The notes beneath the pieces were generated by a model, which was not told the DNA's origin, ran no database searches, and saw nothing but the letters and a program-made list of their open reading frames with translations. Both the position numbers and the translations under genes were made by a program. This document shows positions 44,990-54,606 of a stretch of 64,000 nucleotides of DNA, piece by piece. Source of the DNA: Botryosphaeria dothidea (taxonomy: Eukaryota > Ascomycota > Dothideomycetes > Botryosphaeriales > Botryosphaeriaceae). The stretch lies in the NCBI GenBank assembly GCA_011503125.2, contig WWBZ02000008.1, positions 930,001 to 994,000 on the forward strand. Reading direction: 5' to 3'. Positions within the stretch are counted from its first letter, which is position 1, and every line of letters starts with the position of its first letter.

Positions 44990-47424
44990 TCATTGAACCC
45001 TGTTTCCCAGTACAGTCTGCTCGAACCACGGCCTGTACACCTCGTTGATCCACCTGCAAAGCCTCCTTATGGAACTTATGAGTTGATATATACCTAAAAC
45101 TGATTCAGTACTCCCTATCTTCATTCCCCTCATGATGCGAAGGCGCTCTTCATTCGCACATGGGTGAGCTATCATGAACTTCCAATCATGTCCGATGACT
45201 AGAATCAAGGGCAAGTCAGGGAAATGATGGGGTCCATGGTTGTGTTGCTCTCCATTGCAGGAAGTTTCAGAGGTGACAAGTTGGTGCAGACGGGTATAAT
45301 GTGCTGACACCCAGCTGACCAATTGTCTGGTGCCCTCGAATTCGTCCCCACCGGCCCGCTTCGTCTCGATGCTAATTGCAATTGGAGATGCATAAAGGCA
45401 AATCTTGTCGGTATGGTTGATTGAGCGCGACTTGTCTTCGATGAGCAACTTCGCGCTGATGTCGTCGAGCAATGAATCGTCGGGCTCTATATGGATAGCA
45501 TAGTCAACCATTTTGGAGCTTGTGGTATTCGTTCGGGCAGAGCTGCGGGGTGATGTCATAGGCGATGGTTCTTTCGGCCGGGATGAAGGGCGGCACGAAC
45601 TACTGATTCTAGCTTTCGAGACATCTTCGTACCACACATCCTTCGTCTTTTTGTGCAGTCTTGTGGACGTTTTCTGACTCCCCTGCAAGGCCATCCGTAG
45701 GATCTTTGAATGTACCTCCGAGTTCCACGATGGCTCATCCTTACATCGATCATAAGCAGTCCACGCTTCCTTGAGTATGCCACGTACTTCTTCCCAAAAT
45801 GCACCCTCGCCATCAGTCCCTTCATTTTTCCTCGTGTTGGCATTGTGCGTTGCCTCTTCATTTTCAAAGTTCCTTAAATGCAGCAGACCCACACTCAACT
45901 CCATAACGGCCAGTTCCATCACCTCCCGTGGAATGATTGCTTCTGCATCCGATATGCGTTGCAGGTCGGTGAGCAGTTCAACAGACCCCGGTTGCAAGTC
46001 GTGCCAGGAATCGGTTGAGCTGAATGGAGAAAAGGTTGCTTCGCGATTCAAATTTAGTCCACTCGATTTCGCTGGGGTGTCTGATGATTCTGTTGCCGTT
46101 CCTTTAGCTTGCTCCAGGGTGGCGGATGTGATGCGACTGGCTTTACTAGAAGCCATCCTTGAAGCGCGATGCGCGCTAGAAGAGGTCTTGGCCGCTTGTT
46201 TTCCGCTTGTGATATTGGAGTCGGAGACTGAGCGAACGCGGTCGGATCCGAGAGCTGGTGTACGTCGCGCCATGGGAGTTGGGGTGGCAAGGCCGGCACT
46301 GCATGATTCGTCGTCTGTGACAAGATCGATAATCTCCGAAGTGCTTTGGCATCGCTTCCCGGCGCTTCTGACGGATAAAGGCGTTGATTCCAGCTTGTCC
46401 CGGCTCCTCGTTTTCGACCGCGATGGTGTTGATGGGGCACTATCATTCTGACTGAAGTATCTACTCCACTTCAATTGGCAAGCTCTTCTCCATCCATCCG
46501 TGCTGTGAGTCCGACACAGCAAGTGTTCAGTCAATCGATCCAATTGACGGTAGGGCAGCAATTGATTGCAGTTTTGTCCAACGATTTCGCGAGCACTCTG
46601 TTGCGCAGTACCGGTGATGAAATCCTTGCAGTGCCCAACAACGCAATTAACAGGCTCCTCAAGAAGCAGCGTCAATTTCAAGAAAGGAAACGATAGGCAA
46701 GCATCGGTGTCTGATCTTTGGCCGAGCTTCGAGCTGGAACTACGCCGAGGGTGCGTAGGCTGCTTCATCGATGTCTCTGTGTCGCATGAACTGCCGTTGA
46801 GTAAGCGCACGGACTCGCCATGCCCTCTTCTCTAGCAGACAGCGATAAATAAAGAGAAACCTACCTTGCATGTTCTCGAAGATGACCCACGAGGTTCTCC
46901 AATATCGATTGGAGTGACGAACTCCACCTCTCTTTCAATGCGACAGCTCGGCATTTGATCTCCGTTGTTTTTGTATCATCCATGGACGAGTTGATTCCAA
47001 GGAGATCCAGGAGTAGGGGTATCCAATAGTAGTCGTCATGGCGATGCCGAATGCAGAGAAGAAGTGGTATTAGTTCCAGAGATGTCCGTAAAGAATAAGG
47101 CAGAGCGCATTCCCGAAGTATGAGCCGCGCACGCCGAGCATCGTCTGCGGAAAGGCTACAGTACTCCTCACAACAGCGGTAAGAGTCATCTGTGAATGCT
47201 TGACAAGCAATTTTGGACGTGTTGAGACCTCTTTGAAGCTCCGCCATGGCAGCCTCGGCTGGTGGTACCGAATGATGAAGCATGGATGATGATTGCCGGG
47301 GTTCCTGTTTTTTTCCGTCGACCGCGGAAGTGACCTGACGAGTTGTGTATGGGAAAACAAAATCAGATTGTAATTGGTATTCACTCGCTTCTCTTATCTC
47401 AGACTTTTCACAAGCGGACCCCAC
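44990..47424 (-). CDS. PD-(D/E)XK nuclease-like protein, paralogue 1
   Basis: The 3' exon (44990-46829) encodes a Ser-rich linker and a C-terminal PD-(D/E)XK-like domain. Numbered from the Met at 46810, D436 is in K-M-V-D-Y-A-I, E482-x-K484 in I-S-I-E-T-K-R, and there is an upstream N-S-E-V-H-S helix. This E...D...ExK core is that of a large fungal family of uncharacterised nuclease-like proteins. The 5' part (46865-47424) encodes 187 residues with a Cys-containing module (I-A-C-Q-A-F-T...L-L-L-C-I-R-H-R-H). A similar module (V-N-C-V-V-G...L-L-C-R-T-H-S) follows just after the junction. The parts join in frame if a 35-bp intron (46830-46864, GTAGGT..CTAGAG) is removed. That is very short for a fungal intron, so a frameshift or a separate upstream gene are alternatives. 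Same strand as its paralogue at 47997, 572 bp downstream of it. Confidence 0.7.
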
Positions 47425-47996
47425 GCGGGGTTTCCGTGCTGCGCCGCACCCTTGGGCGCTTCGAGAAACAATGCCTGAGACAGCAACGCTCGTTCAGGAT
47501 TAGAGCAGATCCGGAGGAATGGTAAATCAATATTTTGACCCTGGACTGTAGATAGAATTGACATAGCTCATCCCATCTCGTCATCGTGCGACTGATGATG
47601 TTTGATTGAGGGAGCGCAGATCTTGGGAGCCGATGGCTGCCTGGAGAAACGCAATGTTCAAACATGCGAATCTGGGTAGGTGCCGACCGAGAGGGAAATC
47701 GCGTTATCTCATAGATCTCTATGCTGAAGGTACAGATAGCAGATCTCAGCCGAAAATCATGCCGTTAATAATTGACAACTGTTCTTGGGATCCCGAGCAT
47801 GGAGCGATGCCAAAGCTCCCCGAGCTAATTCCGACGAATCGTCCCTCAAGCTGATGCACAGTAATGCTCGAAATGAAGATCTCGTTTGCCAGAGGTGAGA
47901 CCTTTTTCTTTTCTTATTGCAGGCGACCTATGAAAACCCCATCCTCTGACACCCAGAAAGTACGAACCTATCACGCGAGCTGATTCGCGATGCCAC

Positions 47997-50081
47997 TCAC
48001 ATCCCCTGGTTCAGGATATGCCTAACAAACCATGGCCAGTAGTCGTGCCTGACCCATCTTGCAAGCCTTCGCAATGAGGCTAGCAGCTTGTATATACCCA
48101 GAATAGTTTCCGTGTTACCGATCACCTGGTATTTGATGATGTGCAACTCGTGCAGGGATTCTGACTTAGCAATGCAGAGCCTCCAGACGTCTCCTTGAAT
48201 GAGGACCAGCGGCAGAGCCGGAATCGGCTCACTGCTAAGTTCCCCATAATCTGATGAGAGCAGGCGTAGATGTGTGAAGTGCGCCGACACCCAATTGGAT
48301 AGCTGCACCTCGGCCTCGTCCTCCTCAATCGCACGTCGTTTCGTCTCGATGCTGATCGCGATCGGATCATGGCAAATGTGTTCCTGAGCTGTGTGATTTA
48401 TGGAGTGTACACCGTGGCGCCTGGCCTGCTTGCGCACACAGCCTCGCATGTCTTTCGGAGGCTCAATGATGATTGCGTAATCCACCATTTTCCCACCTGA
48501 AGCCTGATCCTCACCAGCTATCTGCGGTGGAAGGTACGACTTCGTAATTCGGGCCGTAGTTATATCGCGGTACCAAACGCCGGATTCTTTACGCCTTTTG
48601 CCCTGCAACGCCAGGCGGAGAACGGTAGAGTGCACTTCCGCGTTCCAGGCCGCCTCGAACAGCCTAGCTTTTCGACACTCCAACGCTGCCTCTTGGAGCT
48701 CGCAGATCCGGGACCATTCTGCAGCCTCCTCTAGCTGCTGCACGCAGGACATGTAATCGACATTCCCCTCCGAACTTGCTTTCGAGAAATGCCTCTCCTC
48801 CAGATATCGGCCAAGGCGATGGGACACTACCAGTGCCCTTATAGACCGCGGAACCACTGCATCGCCAGCCTGAACTGCCCGTATGTCATCCAGAAGCTCC
48901 TTCTCGACACTTGATAGCATACACTCAACCTCTGGCTCTTCGAATAAATAATGTTCTCCTACGAGTTTTAGGTGAGTCTTACTGCCTCTCATCCTCGGTC
49001 TGGCCTGTTGCTTCTGGGCATCCAGTATCTGATCGTCCCCAGAAGCTAAAGAAGGCTTGCGAGGAGGATGGAAGGGCAGGTCTGTATCAAATTGAAAGAG
49101 CCTTCCCGGACAAGTTGGCGGCCATGCCCGAAAACTTTCGGCTCCAGATGACCCGCTCGGGGAAGACCCGCCGAGGCGATTCGCAGGCGATTCAAAAGAT
49201 CCTCCCACTCTTGACTCGGCCTCCTGGAAAGGAGCATCTGGCAACGTTCTTTGAGAGGCCAAAAAGCTGGAGAAAATACCGCCGTGGTGCTGGCTTCCGT
49301 CTTTGTTGTGAGGAGTTTGAAAAGGATCGAATGCGGGACTACCCGAGCGTTTCGTGCATGATGGAGTCGCGGGCTCTCTAAAGCTCGATAAAATCTCGCT
49401 TGAGCGTGAGGTACAAGGTAGAGGGTCGTGATTCTTGTCAGACGTGGCGTCCATATCACCGCTATCGGGGGCTGCCGATGTTGACTTCCCAGAATCGTCA
49501 ATGAAGCTCGGTGCCCAACGGTGGTAGTAGGAATTCAGCCAGTGCCCATTTCGGTGTTCTGCACAAAGCAGACATCGTAGTACTTCGTCCAGATGGCTGC
49601 GTAGTGGAGGCGTCTGGAAATCTGCTCCAAGAAGGTCCCGCGCAGTGGCTACACGCTGTGGCAACAGTCCGTGATCACATTGTCTTCCGAAGGCGTCAAA
49701 TGCAAGACATCTAAAGTCGCCATCTCGACCAAAAGACAAAGCGATAACGGCTGACAAGGTGCTGATCAAAGGTGTTTCGCTCCGGTCTCTGCTCTCAGCT
49801 GCCAAAGCATCCCGACACCCGGAAGTAGTTGTTGGCGAAGTTTTCGGAGCAACATCCGGCTCACGCGGTGTGCCGGGGTTTAGTTGGTTCTCTTCGTGGG
49901 TGGCATCGCGTAGCAGTGCATCGTTGCGATACTGGAGGAACTTGTACAGTGGAGGTCCGTCCTTGGGAACTCTGAGGAGTTGGAGATCGTAATCCGACGC
50001 AGAAGCAGCAGTCGCTTCTTCATCCTGAGATGGCCGACTGCTTGCGCAATCAATCATCAAAGCGACGGCGGCGAGAATCAA
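47997..50081 (-). CDS. PD-(D/E)XK nuclease-like protein, paralogue 2 (694 aa)
   Basis: One open frame; an alternative Met lies eight codons in (50057). An N-terminal Cys module (residues about 123-195: F-R-C-L-A-F-D-A-F-G-R-Q-C-D-H-G-L ... L-L-C-A-E-H-R-N-G-H) resembles putative zinc-binding modules found at the start of fungal multi-domain nuclease-like proteins. A disordered Ser/Pro/Gly-rich linker (about 200-400) follows, then a helical segment and the PD-(D/E)XK-like domain: E482 (N-A-E-V-H-S), D534 (K-M-V-D-Y-A-I), E579 and K581 (I-S-I-E-T-K-R). The C-terminal G-N-T-E-T-I-L-G-I-Y-K-L-L-A-S-L-R-R block is shared with paralogue 1 (G-S-T-E-S-V-L-G-I-Y-Q-L-I-S-S-I-R-R). All catalytic-type residues are intact and no RIP-type stops are present. 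The substrate is unknown. A (TCAA)n repeat lies just upstream of the start. Confidence 0.82.
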   Translation of the reverse strand: MILAAVALMIDCASSRPSQDEEATAASASDYDLQLLRVPKDGPPLYKFLQYRNDALLRDATHEENQLNPGTPREPDVAPKTSPTTTSGCRDALAAESRDRSETPLISTLSAVIALSFGRDGDFRCLAFDAFGRQCDHGLLPQRVATARDLLGADFQTPPLRSHLDEVLRCLLCAEHRNGHWLNSYYHRWAPSFIDDSGKSTSAAPDSGDMDATSDKNHDPLPCTSRSSEILSSFREPATPSCTKRSGSPAFDPFQTPHNKDGSQHHGGIFSSFLASQRTLPDAPFQEAESRVGGSFESPANRLGGSSPSGSSGAESFRAWPPTCPGRLFQFDTDLPFHPPRKPSLASGDDQILDAQKQQARPRMRGSKTHLKLVGEHYLFEEPEVECMLSSVEKELLDDIRAVQAGDAVVPRSIRALVVSHRLGRYLEERHFSKASSEGNVDYMSCVQQLEEAAEWSRICELQEAALECRKARLFEAAWNAEVHSTVLRLALQGKRRKESGVWYRDITTARITKSYLPPQIAGEDQASGGKMVDYAIIIEPPKDMRGCVRKQARRHGVHSINHTAQEHICHDPIAISIETKRRAIEEDEAEVQLSNWVSAHFTHLRLLSSDYGELSSEPIPALPLVLIQGDVWRLCIAKSESLHELHIIKYQVIGNTETILGIYKLLASLRRLARWVRHDYWPWFVRHILNQGM

Positions 50082-50316
50082 TCAATCAATCAATCGAAGG
50101 GAATCGACCACCGGATGGAACCACGGCCCGGCCCGGGACCAAACCACCAGCAAAAGAAAGCGCCCAGCTGCCACACCACATCAACTCAGCAGCAAAGGCT
50201 GCAGCGCAGAGGCGCGGCTGCTAGGCAGGGCTATCTTATAGAGCCCTCTGCACTCACCAGACGCAAAATTCTTTCCTTAGTGGTCAAAGCACAGGCTTGG
50301 CACTATACGTGAAACC

Positions 50317-51560
50317 ATGGCTCCTAATCCGGAGCCCCTACCCCATAGCGGGCGCTGCCAACCAACCATAACCCTATTAAACGGCCAGAGAGTTACTAGG
50401 TCCCAGTCAGCGGCTCCTAAAAAGAATATTGGAGAAAGTCGACGCACTACTAGTCACAGAAACAACCAAGATATGGACGACGAAATGCACGGGAGCTCTT
50501 CGCAAGACGACCTCCCCAGCAGCCAGAATGTATAATCCACGCAAGCAATCCTCCAAGCAGAGATAAACACGAATACTAAAACACTAGCCCAACTAGTATC
50601 CTAACAGCAAATAACCATCCAACTCCTCTAAAAGGAAAGATAGAAGGCTAAGAAAGAACACTAGGAACTAGTCAAGCTTATTAGCAACCTATCCGATTAA
50701 GTTAAGAAACTCGAAAGCAAGCTCCAGCCTCAGACTATAACCCTCTAACGTTAACCCCAAAACTAGGCATCGGTTGCAGCCCAGGGAGCATTCCAGACAC
50801 CACCAACGTACAATAGATAATCCGGAAACAATCCCACGACTATACTCATCGACGTCCCACTACCAGCCCCTAACCAGACACTAGCCAACGGCTTTACCCG
50901 GAACCTACCCACCCCAACAGTAGTAAACCTTATATCACGGGCACTTAAGAGCTAAGAACCAACTAAATAAACGGAGGTTCTAGGAGCAAAGGCAACGAAG
51001 CGAGGATACCTTATCCGCTTCAAAAGTAAGGAAGCTAAACAGCTAGCCACCCAGAACTAAGGATGGACCGCGGTACTAGGAAAAGACACGAAGATCAACC
51101 GTCTAAGGTTTGGAGTGGTAGTCTACCGCACGCCAACTGCTGAAGTCAAGATAGAAGAGAAGGAAAAAGTAATCCAAAAGATTACCTAGGAAAACAAGCC
51201 TCCGGATGCAAATATCTAGATTAAGGAAATAGCGTGGATGAAAAAGAAAGACACCCCTCTTGGCCACTACGCATCCCTTAGAATATAGTTCAACACTATA
51301 GAAGCAGCTCAAAACGTAGTCTAGAATGGACTTCTCTTTGGGCAAGAAATTGTTAATAGAGTCGAATTCTACCGTATGGAGAGAAAGAGATGCTACAGAT
51401 ACCAGAGCTTTGGATATCTTGCCTAGAACTACAAGGAGAAGGAAAGATGCGGAAACTGCAATAAAGAACACAATACAAAGAACTGCCTACCGGGCAGCTC
51501 CCCCTAGTGCTCAGACTACCGTGGCAGCCACCTAATAGGAGACAGCCAGTGCAGAGCCTA
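50317..51560 (+). pseudogene. Second-family LINE ORF1 (Gag-like), degenerate
   Basis: From ATG 50317 the first 72 codons are open (Ser/Gln/Asn-rich); stops then appear regularly. Near 51380-51545 three zinc knuckles can be recognised, with several Cys replaced by Tyr (TGC to TAC): R-C-Y-R-Y-x-S-F-G-Y, then R-C-G-N-C-N-K-E-H-N-T-K-N-C, then C-S-D-Y-R-G-S-H. The Cys-to-Tyr, Trp-to-stop and Gln-to-stop changes are all RIP-type transitions. The role in the living family is binding element RNA. Confidence 0.72.
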
Positions 51561-51589
51561 GATCCTCCCCTACATTAGCTTTCAATGCT

Positions 51590-53403
51590 AGAGCCCCTAC
51601 GAATCGTCCAATTAAATATCTAGAAAACCAGAGAGTGCATGGAAGCGCTACTCAACGATCCGGACACAGAAAAACTCGACATTCTCCTTATCCAAGAACC
51701 ACCAGTCTCTTTCTTTTAAACTTTCGTATAATATCGTGCCTGGCACCTTTACACCCCAACCTACGCCGGTACTCAAAAGAAACGAACTGCTATCTACGTG
51801 AATAAGAGGATCTCTACCTCTGCGCAACAGCAGATTTAGTGCAATAGCTAAGATCTTATAGTAGTTTAAATTTAGACGCCAGCTGAGCTAGTACTCGTCT
51901 TCTCGGTATATATACTACTAATAGGAGGAACCTAGTAATCTATAGAGAGAGAAATATAGGCAGCCCTTAAAGTAATCCGCTAGATAATATAAAAGCAGAG
52001 CAAGAATATAACTTTAGGTCTTATCCTCGTAGGAGACTTTAATAGATAAGACCTACTATAGGGCGGAGATAATATTAAACCTTATCTAGTAGGAAGCGCT
52101 ACCTTACTTATCTCCTTTATAGAAGAGTATTAACTCTAAAGCCACCTCTAACGCGGTACGCCGACGTACTATACTAGTAATAAAGCCGATAGTAGGATAA
52201 TACTAGACTTAACTCTTAGTAGTATCCCTAACAACCTCGTTAAATACGGACTTTTAGACTAGAACTACGGATCCGACTATAGAGCTATCTACTTAGAATA
52301 GAGGATAGATATTAAACTAATAAACACACGGCTACTACGGAAATTATACGAGAGAATAGACTAGGGAGAAGCTAGGCAATTAATTTAGGACGCTCTCGGT
52401 CCGACGCGAGAAATAAACTCTAAAGAGGAACTTAATAAGGCCGTAGAACGGCTCGTTAGTACCGCAGCGGCCATGTAATAAACGGACCTTGGAGGGCGGA
52501 GAGACGAGGTAACGAAGCCGGTAAAGATAGTAGGGGTAAAGCAATGCCGAAGTATAAGGGTGTAGTTTAAAGGGGCGAGGGTACGAGGTGCGAGAGACGA
52601 GGGACGAGGGACGAGGGACGAGGGAGGCAAGCAAGGTCCAATTTAAGGCGTACCAAGTTGTACGCGAGGAATACTTATTGCTAGACTAAAGAGCTAACTA
52701 CAAAGCAGAGGGACGAGCTTTATATATATAAAGAACGAACTAAAATACTAGCTTCCTAATTTGTAAGCAGGTAAGTCTAGATCTAAATTTTAAATTAACG
52801 AAGGTAAACGAGAGGTAAGGGGTCTAAGTAAGCCACGTTTATAACAGGCTATTACGAACGAGCTTACTCTAACGGCGAAACTATACCCGTACTCTAAGAA
52901 CTAGTTTAGCCTAGAACTAAAGAAGTATTAAGCTAGATATAATAAGTACCGCCGACTCTAGTAGACTTACCGCGCGATCTATAGAAGAGATAGTCTAGAT
53001 ACGCTAAGCTAATATAAATTAATATAGAGCTTCCGAAGAGAATAGGTAAAGGCCGTTATCTACGCTAAGAGTAGCTACTAAAAGAAATTTCTTAACTAGG
53101 CTAGTAACGGTAATCTAGTCTAGAAAGTAGTTAAATACGCTAACTCTAGTAATAATTATACTAGTATTCTACCGCTCTTAACCGGTAACGAAGATATAAT
53201 AGATAATAAGAAGAAAGCTTAGCTCCTTCTAGATACCTTCTTTCTAAAGCTAGTAAATCTATAAATCTTCTTTAAACCGCCTTTTAAATCTTCTTTAGAC
53301 TAGATACCGATTACGGTAGTAGAAATCTAATAGAGCTTACTTACTATAAAGATAAACTCGGCTTCTAGTAAAAATAGATTACTAATACTTATCTAATAGA
53401 AAC
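51590..53403 (+). pseudogene. Second-family LINE ORF2 (endonuclease and start of reverse transcriptase), degenerate
   Basis: Endonuclease blocks are readable with stops between them: L-R-I-V-Q-L-N, K-L-D-I-L-L-I-Q-E-P-P, L-V-G-D-F-N-R-x-D-L-L-x-G-G-D, and R-I-I-L-D-L-T-L-S-S. After the embedded solo LTR, the pre-RT region continues (Y-S-K-N-x-F-S-L-E-L-K-K-Y), then the first RT block (I-N-S-A-S-S-K-N, expected G-K-D/G). The frame ends where the first-family LINE is inserted. Confidence 0.75.
52474..52846. mobile_element. Solo LTR (373 bp) in the second-family LINE ORF2
   Basis: Begins TGTAATAAACGG, ends TTATAACA, with flanks GGCCA (52469-52473) and GGCTA (52847-52851), a 5-bp duplication differing by one C-to-T change. 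Deleting the LTR and one flank joins the LINE reading frame exactly (V-S-T-A-A-A|I-T-N-E-L-T-L-T-A-K-L). Inside it, a 7-bp unit GGGACGA is repeated about four times (52598-52625). It does not resemble the other LTRs in the window. Confidence 0.82.
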
Positions 53404-53977
53404 TATAGATAGATAGATAGATAAATTTATTTCTTTCTAATATAGCTCTCTTACGAGTCTATACGGGGCTAGCTATCTATAGTTATTTTACTCGAGGGGG
53501 AAAACCTTATCGCCTAGTAAAAACCCCTTCTTTCTATCTAGGCCTATTTATCTCTACTAGTTCTATTTTTCTTTCTTACCGGTAGCGGCTACTATAGTAG
53601 CTCTATATTCGTCTACTAGCTCTACTTCTTTAGTTCTTATTCTCGTAGTTATTTAGGTCCTAGTATTTCCGGTAGTTCTTCTAGTTTCTCTTCTTAGTTA
53701 TCCTCTTAGATTAGTTTCCTAGCTAAACTAAACTAACTAAGTAGCCCTAGGCGTAGAAACTAGTTTATTACTATTTTAATCTCCTTCTTTATTAAGAGAA
53801 GAAAGTAGTAGTTCGTAGTTCCTACTCTTTAGAGTATCTATACTCTATTCTATTAGAAGTAGAGATAGAAGAGAAGAATATACTTTAAAGTTTATCTATA
53901 CTAGCCGTATAGATAGATAGAACTAGAGTACTTTAGTATCTTACGCCTTAAAAGAAAGTTCTTTAGTCTAATATACT

Positions 53978-54227
53978 TGTTACGGTTTGAACCCTAAGGG
54001 TGCCTTGGATGGATCCTGCGGCGAGACCTTGGGTTGAGAGGACCCTGAAGCTCAACGAAGCTCAACAAGAAAACCCTGCAACTCGCTACCAGTAAAAGGG
54101 ACTCTAGAGAGATATATAAGCAGCGCTATCTTGCTTAAACCTTTCTTCCTTTTCTCTTTAGCTTAGTCTTCTCGTAGATAGTAATACCACTGCATTTCCG
54201 CGAGTGCACCGGATACAAGCCATCACA
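53978..54227 (+). repeat. Gypsy 5' LTR (250 bp)
   Basis: Starts TGTTACGG, ends ATCACA; TATA-like AGATATATAAG is present. It follows the ATACT target duplication. Confidence 0.92.
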
Positions 54228-54606
54228 TTAGACTAAGCTCATCCCCTTTCCTCTATACGCTATAGCTCCCACGTAAGCACTGCATCCTCATTCCCCTTTC
54301 CTCCGTGCGCCAAAGCTCTTACGTAAGCACGGCTTCTCTTTATCTAAGTTACCTAAGTTACCTAAGGAATAGGATAGTGGCTAGGCTCGTTGCCAGTTAA
54401 CTATACCTAGGAAATCGTTTAAGAAGGTGTCCGTATAGGCACTTAAGAAGGTTCCCGAAGGAAGCCCTTTAATAAAACGACAGCGTAGCGTTTGAGAAGG
54501 CACGAAGAAGTCCCTAAAAGAAGATCTAAAAGGGAGATCTTAGAGAGGGCACCTAAGAAGATACCCAAGGAGACGCTTAAGAAGATACCCAAAGACGCGT
54601 CCTAGA

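Larger units (their letters stand above)
50220..53403 (+). mobile_element. Tad-like LINE of a second family, RIP-mutated, 5' two thirds
   Basis: The 5' boundary is uncertain (somewhere between 50.1 and 50.3 kb). The plus strand encodes ORF1 and then an ORF2 that begins L-R-I-V-Q-L-N near 51600. The element carries many TAG/TAA codons. It contains a solo LTR (52474-52846) and is cut at about 53403 by a LINE of the first family. The cut falls within its reverse-transcriptase domain, so the remainder should lie beyond the right end of the window. Confidence 0.8.
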
